From the NCBI GenBank assembly GCA_902493515.1, contig CABUPE010000006.1:13063-77062 (forward strand): 64,000 bases of DNA, given 5' to 3'. The notes beneath the pieces are model-generated. The model saw nothing but the letters and a program-made list of their open reading frames with translations. It had not been told where the DNA came from and ran no database searches. The translations under genes and the position numbers were made by a program. This document shows positions 23,814-31,564 of the stretch, in pieces. The stretch comes from an uncultured Collinsella sp. (GTDB taxonomy: Bacteria; Actinomycetota; Coriobacteriia; Coriobacteriales; Coriobacteriaceae). Position 1 is the first letter of the stretch. The number at the start of each line of letters is the position of its first letter.

Positions 23814-25595
23814 TTACTCGTTGAGTAGCCTTACGGCTTCGGCGGCCATGTTCTCGACCGTCATGCCGTTCTGCGCGAGCAGTTCGTTGGGATCGTAGCG
23901 GTCGGGAAAGCCCTTGGCGATGCCAAAGGTGCGCGTGCGCAACGGCGTGCATGCCAGATAGCATGCCACGCGCTCGCCCCAGCCGCCGTCCAAGATGCCG
24001 TCCTCGAGGGTGACGACGACGCGATGCTCGGCGGCAAGACTGTCGAGGAACTCGCGGTCGAGCTCGGTTGCAAAGCGCGGGTTGACGAGCGTGGCCTCGA
24101 TGCCGTACTCGGCAGTCAGACGGTTTGCCACGCGCTCACCCAGCTCAAAGAAATCGCCAAGCGCGAGCACGGCAACATCGCGGCCCTGACGCACCACGTT
24201 GTAGCGAACGGCGCTGTAGTCGGTGTCTTCGGCGGGCGCAAGGTCGGGGCGGCTTACCAGGCCGATGCCCGGTACGCGGATTGCCACGGGATGCTCGCGG
24301 TGGTCGAGCGACCAGCTCAGCATGGACAGATATTCCTCCATGCAGGCCGGCGCCAAGTAGTGCATGTTGGGAAGACCGCCCAACATGGAAATATCAAAGA
24401 ACGAGAGGTGCGTCTCGGACGTGGTGCCAAAGATTGACGCACCAAACACCAAAATGGTTGCCGGGGCGTCGTTGAGGCACAGGTCGTGCCAGAGTTCGTC
24501 GTAGGCGCGCTGCAAAAACGTGCCGTACACACCAAAGACTGGCTTGGCGCCCGAGCGCGCAAGCGCGGTGGCAAAGGTCACGGCGTGCTCCTCGGCAATG
24601 CCCACATCGACGAACTGTTTGCCGGCGGCAGCGCGAAGCTCGGGTGTAAAGCCCATGATGTAGGGTGTGGCGGCCGTGATGCCCACGACCTGCGGATCGC
24701 GCTCGATGGCGGCGCTGAGCGCCTCGCCCGTAATGTCGGCGTAGGTGCGCGGCGCAGGCTCGCTCGGATGGCCCGGGCAGAGCTTGCGCCCGGTCGCCAT
24801 GTCAAACGGACCCACGTGGTGCCAGCGCTCGGGGTCGTTTTGGGCTGGCTCAAAGCCCTTGCCCTTGGCGGTGGAGACGTGCAGCACGATGGGATGATCG
24901 ATATTGCGCAGTTCCTGCAGCGCGTCGACCAGGGCCAACACGTCGTTGCCGGCGTCCAAATAACGGTAGTCGAGTCCCATCGCGCGGAAAACGTTGCGCT
25001 CACAGGTGCCGTTGCTGGTGCGCAGCTCGGCCAGATTGCGATAGAGGCCACCGTGGTTCTCGGCGATGGACTGGTCGTTATCGTTGACGATGATGATCAG
25101 GTTGCTATCGAGTTCGGCGGCATTGTTGAAGCCCTCAAACGCCAGGCCACCCGAAAGCGAGCCGTCGCCAATGATGGCGATGACGTTGTATGCATCGCCC
25201 GCCAGATCGCGGGCGTGTGCCAAGCCGCAGCCCAGGCTCACCGATGTGGAGGTGTGGCCCATGGCGAACAGGTCGTGCTCGGACTCGTCGGGATTGGCAA
25301 AGCCAGAAGCCTCGCCAAAACGTTCCGGATCGATATAGGTATACGCGCGCCCGGTCAGCGCCTTGTGGGCGTAGGTCTGGTGCGAAACGTCAAAGACAAT
25401 CTTGTCGATAGGGGAGTTAAACACGCGATGAAGCGCAACCGTAAGCTCAACGACGCCCAGGTTGGGGGCAACGTGTCCGCCGACAGCGGCGGAGCTTTCG
25501 AGGATGGCGTGGCGAATCTCGCCGCAGAGCAGCGGAAGCTCGGCGCGGTCGAGAGCCTTGACGTCCTCGGGCGTTGTCGTTTGCGTAAGCAGCAT
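23814..25595 (-). CDS. dxs: 1-deoxy-D-xylulose-5-phosphate synthase
   Basis: 593 residues. A thiamine-diphosphate enzyme that condenses pyruvate and glyceraldehyde 3-phosphate, first step of the MEP isoprenoid route and a supplier for thiamine. Motifs: VGGHVAPNLGVVELTVALH, FDVSHQTYAHKALTGR, the ThDP motif GDGSLSGGLAFEGFNNA, and the DVGIAEEHAVTFA transketolase pyrimidine segment. It is somewhat shorter than the usual 620-640 residues, mainly through a shorter inter-domain loop, as in some Gram-positive DXS. Single gene with its own terminator. Confidence 0.95.
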   Translation of the reverse strand: MLLTQTTTPEDVKALDRAELPLLCGEIRHAILESSAAVGGHVAPNLGVVELTVALHRVFNSPIDKIVFDVSHQTYAHKALTGRAYTYIDPERFGEASGFANPDESEHDLFAMGHTSTSVSLGCGLAHARDLAGDAYNVIAIIGDGSLSGGLAFEGFNNAAELDSNLIIIVNDNDQSIAENHGGLYRNLAELRTSNGTCERNVFRAMGLDYRYLDAGNDVLALVDALQELRNIDHPIVLHVSTAKGKGFEPAQNDPERWHHVGPFDMATGRKLCPGHPSEPAPRTYADITGEALSAAIERDPQVVGITAATPYIMGFTPELRAAAGKQFVDVGIAEEHAVTFATALARSGAKPVFGVYGTFLQRAYDELWHDLCLNDAPATILVFGASIFGTTSETHLSFFDISMLGGLPNMHYLAPACMEEYLSMLSWSLDHREHPVAIRVPGIGLVSRPDLAPAEDTDYSAVRYNVVRQGRDVAVLALGDFFELGERVANRLTAEYGIEATLVNPRFATELDREFLDSLAAEHRVVVTLEDGILDGGWGERVACYLACTPLRTRTFGIAKGFPDRYDPNELLAQNGMTVENMAAEAVRLLNE

Positions 25596-25822
25596 CGTTG
25601 TGGGTTACTCCATGCGAATCGAGCGCCGGCGCTCCCTCGGCCGACACAATTGCACAAGACAGTCTCGCACATTTTGGCGTTTGATATGTGACGGCGGCGC
25701 GGTAATTCGACAACTGGTGGGGCAAAACGTTTTGTCCGATGCCATACTGATAGATTCGATGATGATTTTTTCAATACGTGCAGGCCGTGGCTTGCCGCCG
25801 TGAGCCGCTGGAAGGAGGCAGC

Positions 25823-26359
25823 ATGTCCGATGCCGTTCGTGCCGAGAAAATCGCGCACGAGGTCGACGATGCCGCCCGCCAGCTCGCCCAGGCGGGCCGT
25901 CTGGACCTGACGCGCGAGTTTATCCAGCATGGTGACGTAACGGTCTATACACATGTGACCTCGGTAGCGCGGGCGAGCCTGTCCTTTGCCGAGCGCCTGG
26001 GCCGCGTCGGTGTCTCTGTCGACCGCGCCTCGTTGCTGCGCGGAGCCTTGTTACACGATTACTTTCTCTATGACTGGCACGATCCCGACCCAAGCCATCG
26101 GCTGCATGGCTTTCGCCATCCGTTTTTTGCCCTGGCGCGAGCCGAAGAGGATTTTGAGCTGACGCCGCGCGAGCGGAATATCATCGCGCGCCATATGTTT
26201 CCGCTGGTACCGGTGCCGCCGACGTGTCGCGAGGCATGGATTGTGTGTCTGGCGGATAAATGGTGCGCGCTGCGCGAGACGGTCGCCGGACGTCTGCCGC
26301 GCAAGGACGAGGCGGACGATGGTATGAGCAGCGAATCGAGCGAGAAGAGGAGAGGGTAG
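25823..26359 (+). CDS. HD-domain phosphohydrolase-like protein
   Basis: 178 residues. An HD domain is indicated by VTVYTHVTSVARASLSFAERL (first His), LLRGALLHDYFLYDWHD (the HD pair), and IIARHMFPL with a C-terminal VCLADKWCALRE. This is the small HD group found in Firmicutes and Actinobacteria, assumed to hydrolyse phosphate esters; substrate unknown. GGAAGGAGG decides the ATG at 25823. The following membrane-protein gene begins four bases after its stop, so the two form an operon. Confidence 0.88.
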   Translation: MSDAVRAEKIAHEVDDAARQLAQAGRLDLTREFIQHGDVTVYTHVTSVARASLSFAERLGRVGVSVDRASLLRGALLHDYFLYDWHDPDPSHRLHGFRHPFFALARAEEDFELTPRERNIIARHMFPLVPVPPTCREAWIVCLADKWCALRETVAGRLPRKDEADDGMSSESSEKRRG

Positions 26360-26362
26360 ACG

Positions 26363-27382
26363 GTGGGGACCGCGATCGACATGGCATTTGACGGCGCGAC
26401 GCTTGCTGCCTGCCCGCTCTCGGCACTGGTGCTCTCGTTTGCCTTTTACGGGTTTTGCGGTTGGGCATGGGAGTCGACGGTATGCGCCATGCTCAACCAC
26501 GGACGCTTTGCCAACAGCGGCTTTTTGCTGGGACCGTGTTGCCCCATCTATGGCGCGGGCGGCATTGCCTGCTGGCTGCTGTTGCGCGGAATTCCGGATG
26601 CGTCGAGCCAGTTTGTCGCTGCAGCGCTCGTATGCAGCGTGATTGAGTACAGCGTAGGCGTGCTGCTGGAAAAAACAACGGGCGCTCGCTTTTGGGACTA
26701 TTCGCACCTGCCGTTTAATCTGCACGGACGTATCTGCCTGTACTGGGCATGCGCGTTTGGCTTGGGTGCGTTGTGCATTTGCCGTTTAGTGGAGCCGGCA
26801 TTGCTGGGGCTGCTTGGCCATCTGCCGGTGCTGATTGTGCGGCTGTCGGCCTTTATCGTCGCGGTCGCGATGATGGTTGACGCAGTGTGCTCGTTGGCGA
26901 GCTGGCGGCGTCTGTCCAATCAGCTGGAGCGCGTCCGGGCCGACCTTGCCGACCGCATCAATGAGTCGCTCGCCGATGCGTCCGACTCCATGCTCGAACG
27001 TATTCCCGATTCTACGATTGACTCGGTGGCACAGACGCACATCCGTAGCCGTGCCGTTAACGCGTGGCTGGCCGAGCTGGGTGACGCCGCGCTCGATGCC
27101 CTGCGCGAGAAGGCTTCGATGCCGACGTTTATCGCGGATGGTGCTCGCGGCCTGGCGCTTGCCGCCCGCCGCGTGGCCGATGCCGCGCCGAACATGCCGC
27201 GTCCGTCGCTCAGCCGTCGCCTTGCCGGCAAGCGCATGAGCCGTCCGGTGCCAAGCGTGTCGCTCAGCCGACGCGACCTGCGCTTCTTCAATGCCTTCCC
27301 GCGCTTGCGCATCAACCGCTACGAGGGCGTCATCCGAGCTACCGACCTCCGTGACCGAGCCCGCGAGCTGTTCCGCCGCTAG
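26363..27382 (+). CDS. Putative ABC-transporter type IV (CmpB-like) membrane protein
   Basis: 339 residues. The N-terminal ~180 residues are the membrane domain of the PF06541 family: SFAFYGFCGWAWESTVCAML, RFANSGFLLGPCCPIYGAG, then EKTTGARFWDYSHLPFNLHGRICLYW. Despite the family name no ATPase partner is near and its transport role is unproven. The C-terminal ~150 residues are soluble and helical, with an unassigned LSRRLAGKRMSRPV segment. It starts at a GTG four bases after the HD gene; an ATG at 26381 is an alternative. Confidence 0.8.
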   Translation: MGTAIDMAFDGATLAACPLSALVLSFAFYGFCGWAWESTVCAMLNHGRFANSGFLLGPCCPIYGAGGIACWLLLRGIPDASSQFVAAALVCSVIEYSVGVLLEKTTGARFWDYSHLPFNLHGRICLYWACAFGLGALCICRLVEPALLGLLGHLPVLIVRLSAFIVAVAMMVDAVCSLASWRRLSNQLERVRADLADRINESLADASDSMLERIPDSTIDSVAQTHIRSRAVNAWLAELGDAALDALREKASMPTFIADGARGLALAARRVADAAPNMPRPSLSRRLAGKRMSRPVPSVSLSRRDLRFFNAFPRLRINRYEGVIRATDLRDRARELFRR

Positions 27383-27580
27383 CCGGGACGGGCGCGCTCG
27401 CGGCTTCCTTGCTCGCGTATTTCCCGTTCGTTTCGCGCCCGTTGCCGCGCCGTTTCCAAGATTGCGGCACCGTTTCCATTCGACAACGCTGCGTTTAACA
27501 ACGCCGTATCTGGTCTACACCAGTTGTCCCTCAGCCGCATTATGGGCGCCGACAACGTTCATGCGATCAAGGGGGAGCGA

Positions 27581-28858
27581 ATGTACGATACGGGTTCGAC
27601 AACGTTTATGCTCATCTGCACCATGCTCGTGTTTTTAATGACACCGGGCCTGGCGTTTTTCTATGGTGGCCTGTCCAGGCGCAAAAATGTCATCAACACC
27701 ATGCTTATGTGCTTTGGTGCCATTGGCCTGGTTGGTGTGCTGTGGATTGTTGCCGGCTGGTCTCTGGCCTATGGCGGCGACGGTTCCAGCCCGTTTATTG
27801 GAGGCCTTGACCAGCTGCTGTGCCTGCCGGTACTCAACCAGGTGCTGCAGGCGGCCGAGGGCACCGCGTCGGACGGCGCCGTCTACCCGGAGATTATCAA
27901 CATCGCCTTCCAGATGGCGTTTGCCATGATCACTGCTGCTATCGTCACGGGCAGCCTGGCCGGCCGCGTTAAGTTTGGTGCCATGACGGCCTTCCTGGGC
28001 ATTTGGCTGCTCGTGGTCTATGCGCCGCTCGCCCACATGGTCTGGGGCGGCGAGGGTTCCTTTATCGGCGACATCATCGGCGCGCTCGACTTTGCCGGTG
28101 GCGACGTGGTGCACATCTCGTCCGGTCTCACGGGTCTGATTCTTTGCTTAATGCTCGGCCGTCGTCGCGGCTTTGGCATGGTGAGCTACCGTCCGCATAA
28201 CGTGCCGTTTGTGGCGCTGGGCGCCGGGCTGCTTTGGTTTGGCTGGTTTGGCTTTAACGGCGGCAGCGAGTTTAAGGCCGACGCCGTGGCGGCGCTTGCC
28301 ATCCTCAACACCGTGACGGCCAGCGCGGCGGGCATGGTCTCGTGGCTTGCCGTCGAGCGCGTGCATACCGGTCGCCCCACGCTGGTGGGCGCCAGCACCG
28401 GTCTGGTTGCGGGCCTTGTGGTGGTCACGCCGGGTGCGGGCTTTGTCGAGCCGTGGGCGGCGCTGGTCATGGGCCTGATCGTCTCGCCTGTCTGCTACCT
28501 GGCCATCAGCCATCTTAAGACCAAGTTTGGCTACGACGATGCGCTCGACGCGTTCGGTTGCCACGGCATCGGCGGCATCTTGGGCGGCGTGCTCACGGGC
28601 CTGTTCTGTGTGCCGGAGCTCTCGTGGACCGGTAAGGGTGGCCTGTTCTACACGGGCGACGTGTCGCTGCTCGTCTCGCAGATTTTGGGCATTGTGGTGA
28701 CGGTCGCTATTGTACTGGTGCTCGACTTGGTGACCGCCGCGATGGTCAAGGCGCTGTTCCACGGCAGCCTGCGCGTGGACGAGGCCGACGAGGCGCTGGG
28801 CCTGGACGCGAGTCAGCACGGCGAGAGCGCGTATCCTTCTTTCTCCGGACTTGACTAA
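27581..28858 (+). CDS. amt: Ammonium transporter
   Basis: 425 residues, eleven predicted membrane helices. Amt proteins pass ammonium as NH3/H+ through a trimeric channel. The twin pore histidines are visible in GGDVVHISSGLTG and DAFGCHGIGGILG, and the N-terminal helix carries FFYGGLSRRKNVINTM. GGGGGAGCGA places the ATG at 27581. A P-II gene follows 145 bases downstream, separated by a nested inverted repeat, as expected for an amt-glnK pair responding to nitrogen supply. Confidence 0.96.
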   Translation: MYDTGSTTFMLICTMLVFLMTPGLAFFYGGLSRRKNVINTMLMCFGAIGLVGVLWIVAGWSLAYGGDGSSPFIGGLDQLLCLPVLNQVLQAAEGTASDGAVYPEIINIAFQMAFAMITAAIVTGSLAGRVKFGAMTAFLGIWLLVVYAPLAHMVWGGEGSFIGDIIGALDFAGGDVVHISSGLTGLILCLMLGRRRGFGMVSYRPHNVPFVALGAGLLWFGWFGFNGGSEFKADAVAALAILNTVTASAAGMVSWLAVERVHTGRPTLVGASTGLVAGLVVVTPGAGFVEPWAALVMGLIVSPVCYLAISHLKTKFGYDDALDAFGCHGIGGILGGVLTGLFCVPELSWTGKGGLFYTGDVSLLVSQILGIVVTVAIVLVLDLVTAAMVKALFHGSLRVDEADEALGLDASQHGESAYPSFSGLD

Positions 28859-28862
28859 CGGC

Positions 28863-28955
28863 TTCCCCAGGCACCGCACCTTGCCGTTCAATCGTCGCTC
28901 ACGTACTTAAGTACGCTTTGCTCCTCTTTCGCGGCAATCTGCGGCACCTGGGAAA
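28863..28955. repeat. Nested inverted repeat 3
   Basis: Outer arms of 24 bases (28863-28886 and 28932-28955; 19 Watson-Crick pairs) surround an inner perfect 14-base palindrome CGTACTTAAGTACG at 28902-28915. It separates amt from the P-II gene and could partly terminate or protect the amt message. Confidence 0.65.
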
Positions 28956-29003
28956 CCCGCGTCTCATGTAAAGGGATACGTTGATTATTGAAAGGACTTC
29001 ATT

Positions 29004-29342
29004 ATGAAAAAGATCACGGCTATCGTGCGCCAGGAGAAGCTCGAGGTTCTCAAAGACGCGCTGTTTGCTGCTGATGTTCGCGGTATGACTATCAACCAGG
29101 TGCAGGGCTGCGGTGCGCAACATGGCTGGAAGGAATACGTGCGCGGCAACGAGTTGCTTGTTAACACGATCCCTAAGATGCAGTTCATGCTCATTTGTGC
29201 CGATGAGCATGTCGACGGAATTGTCGACATCATCTGCAACGCCGCTCGTACCGGTGCCGTTGGAGACGGCAAGATTTGGGTCGAGCCGGTCGAGGAAGTC
29301 ATCCGCATCCGTACCGGCGAACACGGCCCCGCCGCGGTGTAG
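29004..29342 (+). CDS. glnK: P-II family nitrogen regulator lacking the uridylylated tyrosine
   Basis: 112 residues, the standard P-II length. It shows MKKITAIVRQEKLEVLKDAL, GMTINQVQGCG, IGDGK-like VGDGKIWVEPVEEVIRIRTGE with the ATP/2-oxoglutarate-binding residues. The T-loop reads GWKEYVRGNELLVNTIPK. Aligned with enteric GlnB, the Tyr51 position is Leu and Tyr46 is Val, so control by uridylylation is not possible at the usual place. It probably gates the neighbouring ammonium channel by ATP/ADP and 2-oxoglutarate binding. AAAGG precedes the ATG. Confidence 0.93.
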   Translation: MKKITAIVRQEKLEVLKDALFAADVRGMTINQVQGCGAQHGWKEYVRGNELLVNTIPKMQFMLICADEHVDGIVDIICNAARTGAVGDGKIWVEPVEEVIRIRTGEHGPAAV

Positions 29343-29429
29343 GACAATCTTTCGCCTGACGGGCGTGCCTCTCTTGGGGCGCGCCCGTTCTCGTCTACAA
29401 TATCGTGCAGACGAAGGAGAGGCACGCCC

Positions 29430-30287
29430 ATGATCAAGATGTTTGCGAGTGACTTAGACGGAACGCTGTTGAACGCCCTGCACGAGGCGGATGGGACCAT
29501 CCGCCGTGCCATCCGCGAGCTGACCAAGGCTGGCCTGCATGTGGTTCCCGCGACCGGACGCTCGACGCTGCCGATTGGCGAGCATGGCTTTACGGGCCTG
29601 GCGCTTGACGCCTGCTGCTCCAACGGATCCATCGTGCGCGACAGCCATGGCGAGGTGCTCAAGACCTGGACCATCGACCCACAGATCACCGAGGAGCTGC
29701 TCAAGGAGTTTCCGGATATCTGTTTTGACTGCTCCACGCCCGACGGCATGTTTTCGAGCGGATCGTTCGAGATGCACCAGGCGGGCTTTAAAAAGGACAG
29801 CCCTATCAAGCGCATCGTGATGCGCGGCATGCGTGCGCGTGGCGGGTACCACGAGGAACAGTACTTCGACCAGTCGATCGGCGACATCCTGCGTCATGAC
29901 GTGTGCAAGATCAACTGCCGTGTGACCTCGCCCGAGCTGGAGCGCGACCTTAAGGCGTATTTGGCCGAGCGTTCGGACCGTGTGGTCAACGCGCCGTTCG
30001 ATCCGGTGATGTTCGAGATCACGGACGTGGCGTGCAACAAGGGCGAGAGCGTGGCCTGGCTGGCGGGCTACTACGGTATTGCCGAGGACGAGGTCGCGGT
30101 TTACGGCGACGGCGGCAACGACATCGCCATGCTCAAGCGCTTCCGTCACAGCTACGCGACCAAAAACGGCAGCGATGCCGCCAAGGCCGCCGCGAGTACA
30201 ACTATCGGCAGTTGCATGGTTCATGCCGTCCCCAAACACATGCTCGCCACCATGCGCAAGCAAAACTCCCGCACCATCATCGAATAA
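29430..30287 (+). CDS. Cof-type HAD-IIB hydrolase
   Basis: 285 residues. Motif I FASDLDGTLLNA gives the catalytic aspartates near residue 8, motif II is in PATGRSTLPIGE, the lysine is in ACNKGESVAWL, and motif IV is YGDGGNDIAMLKR. HAD-IIB (Cof) enzymes dephosphorylate sugar phosphates, flavin nucleotides or pyridoxal phosphate; the exact substrate cannot be read. GAAGGAGAGG precedes the ATG. Single gene, followed by a GGGACAG-type hairpin immediately after its stop. Confidence 0.93.
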   Translation: MIKMFASDLDGTLLNALHEADGTIRRAIRELTKAGLHVVPATGRSTLPIGEHGFTGLALDACCSNGSIVRDSHGEVLKTWTIDPQITEELLKEFPDICFDCSTPDGMFSSGSFEMHQAGFKKDSPIKRIVMRGMRARGGYHEEQYFDQSIGDILRHDVCKINCRVTSPELERDLKAYLAERSDRVVNAPFDPVMFEITDVACNKGESVAWLAGYYGIAEDEVAVYGDGGNDIAMLKRFRHSYATKNGSDAAKAAASTTIGSCMVHAVPKHMLATMRKQNSRTIIE

Positions 30288-30316
30288 TGTGACAAAGGGA
30301 CAGCCCCTTTGTCACA
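30288..30316 (+). repeat. GGGACAG-loop hairpin, copy 6
   Basis: TGTGACAAA arm, GGGACAGCCCC, then TTTGTCACA arm, perfect over nine pairs. Starts right at the HAD gene stop and may act as a terminator. The same arm type recurs at 30722, so the small toxin-like gene is bracketed by two of these. Confidence 0.8.
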
Positions 30317-30406
30317 GGGGTCTGTGTGCTTGGAATACGAACATATATTCGTATATATAACTAGGCTCTGGTAGAATCGGTATCGTTGACGGCAGTTCCA
30401 TGTGCC

Positions 30407-30441
30407 GGGCAACGCCCTCCATCTGATGGGAGGTGATGCCC
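30407..30441 (+). promoter_or_regulatory. Hairpin sequestering the ribosome-binding site of the 41-codon gene
   Basis: GGGCA (30407-30411) pairs with TGCCC (30437-30441), and CCTCC (30416-30420) pairs with GGAGG (30429-30433), leaving an 8-base loop. The GGAGG is the only ribosome site, nine bases ahead of the ATG at 30442, so translation would be blocked while the hairpin stands. Such blocking is typical of type I toxin messages. Confidence 0.6.
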
Positions 30442-30567
30442 ATGACCGATCTGATTGATTTTGTGAGACTTCTGACCGCTTTGGTCTCGTTCTCCACAGC
30501 GCTCGTCGGGCTTTCCGAGGCACTCAAGCAACGTTCGAAGCAACGTAAAAGGGGTCGCCGCCGCTAA
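30442..30567 (+). CDS. 41-residue toxin-like membrane peptide
   Basis: A gene too short for ordinary calling. It has one hydrophobic helix (FVRLLTALVSFSTALVGL, about residues 7-24) and then a tail of Lys/Arg ending KQRKRGRRR. Size, topology and basic tail resemble Fst/Ldr/holin-like type I toxins. A strong GGAGG site lies within a hairpin, and a terminator overlaps the last codons. AT-rich DNA with TATATTCGTATATATAAC about 100 bases upstream could be its promoter. I did not identify the antisense RNA that a type I antitoxin would need. It may instead be a small regulatory membrane peptide. Confidence 0.6.
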   Translation: MTDLIDFVRLLTALVSFSTALVGLSEALKQRSKQRKRGRRR

Positions 30568-30581
30568 GGCGTTGACCCCTT
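30549..30581 (+). terminator. Terminator overlapping the end of the 41-codon gene
   Basis: AAGGGGTC (30549-30556) pairs with GACCCCTT (30574-30581), with an inner GCC/GGC pairing. It begins before the stop codon, as in compact type I toxin messages. The T-tract is short. Confidence 0.55.
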
Positions 30582-30721
30582 AATCCAAGCAACGGCGCTG
30601 CCCAGCTTTCCAGAACTTGGGCTGCCGTCGACACTATTCTACCCACGAATGACATTTTGGACAATCGGTAATGCCGCTCTAAAAGCCTGGCACAACCGGC
30701 ACAACCTAGGCGGTCGCTGGA

Positions 30722-30750
30722 TGTGACAAAGAGGCTGCCCCTTCGTCACA
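30722..30750 (+). repeat. GGGACAG-related hairpin, copy 7
   Basis: TGTGACAAAG arm, then AGGCTGCCCC where the loop would have GGGACAGCCCC, then TTCGTCACA. Same arms as copy 6 with a degenerate loop. Upstream of the TetR gene promoter. Confidence 0.6.
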
Positions 30751-30776
30751 TCCCAAATATTGCCTTTACGTGTTGA

Positions 30777-30821
30777 TGCACACGGTGTGCAATAATACTC
30801 GCACTGTGCAATAGCGCACAG
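30777..30821 (+). promoter_or_regulatory. Two operator-like palindromes before the TetR gene
   Basis: TGCACACGGTGTGCA (30777-30791) is a perfect 15-base palindrome and CTGTGCAATAGCGCACAG (30804-30821) is a perfect 6+6 palindrome with a 6-base spacer. A TAATAC -10-like box (30793-30798) lies between them, 45-50 bases before the TTG start. The shared GTGC/GCAC half-sites suggest one regulator, most simply the TetR protein acting on its own operon. Confidence 0.55.
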
Positions 30822-30842
30822 GTTGAGTAACAAGGAGGACGC

Positions 30843-31553
30843 TTGTCCCAGCTCGAGAAATGCGATCGCCGGTCCCTTCGCTCGCAGCGTGCCCTTCGCC
30901 AGGCACTTGCCAGCGAGCTTGCCGAAAGCGGCGACCTTTCGCGCATTAACGTCGCGTCGCTCACCGAGCGCGCCGGTCTTACACGCCGCACGTTCTATTC
31001 GCACTACCGCGATATCCCCGACTTTATCAGCCAGATCGAGGACGGCCTGCTTGCCGAGATTCGCGAGCGGGTGGAGCTTATCACCGCAGCTCAATTACCC
31101 GATCTTTACCGCAATATCGACGAGCTCGAGCCGGCACCCGGTTCGGTTGAGCTGCTTCGCTATCTTGCGGCTAATCGCGACCTTATCGGGGCCCTGCTGG
31201 GCCCGGGCGGCGACCCCGCCTTTATTAAAAAGATCATCGATACCGCACGCGAGGCCGTGGTGCCGCGTGCACAGACGGGCATTTTGGGCTTGGCGCTGGG
31301 CACCTTCTTTGACTACTACGTCACCTATGTCGTGAGTGCCGAGGTCGGCATGATTCAGCGTTGGTTTGAGCGTGGGCTCACCGAATCGCCCGAGGCCATG
31401 GCACGCATTATGACGGTGCTCGCTTTTGTGCGCCCTGGTGACCTGTATGGCCAACCCATCGATATCAACGTGCCGGAATACGGCATGAAGCTATTGAACT
31501 TGCAGCTCGAGGACGCGGCCGACACCGTCGCAACCGTCGAGTCCAACAACTAA
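30843..31553 (+). CDS. TetR-family transcriptional regulator
   Basis: 236 residues. The N-terminal HTH reads INVASLTERAGLTRRTFYSHYRDIPDFISQIED, a clear TetR pattern, and the remainder is a divergent ligand-binding helical domain. The start is probably TTG at 30843 with GGAGG four bases upstream. The activase gene starts 11 bases after its stop, so the two are cotranscribed; two palindromes upstream are candidate operators. The inducer is unknown but could be a CoA thioester or hydroxyacid given the neighbour. Confidence 0.9.
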   Translation: MSQLEKCDRRSLRSQRALRQALASELAESGDLSRINVASLTERAGLTRRTFYSHYRDIPDFISQIEDGLLAEIRERVELITAAQLPDLYRNIDELEPAPGSVELLRYLAANRDLIGALLGPGGDPAFIKKIIDTAREAVVPRAQTGILGLALGTFFDYYVTYVVSAEVGMIQRWFERGLTESPEAMARIMTVLAFVRPGDLYGQPIDINVPEYGMKLLNLQLEDAADTVATVESNN

Positions 31554-31564
31554 GAGGAGAGACA

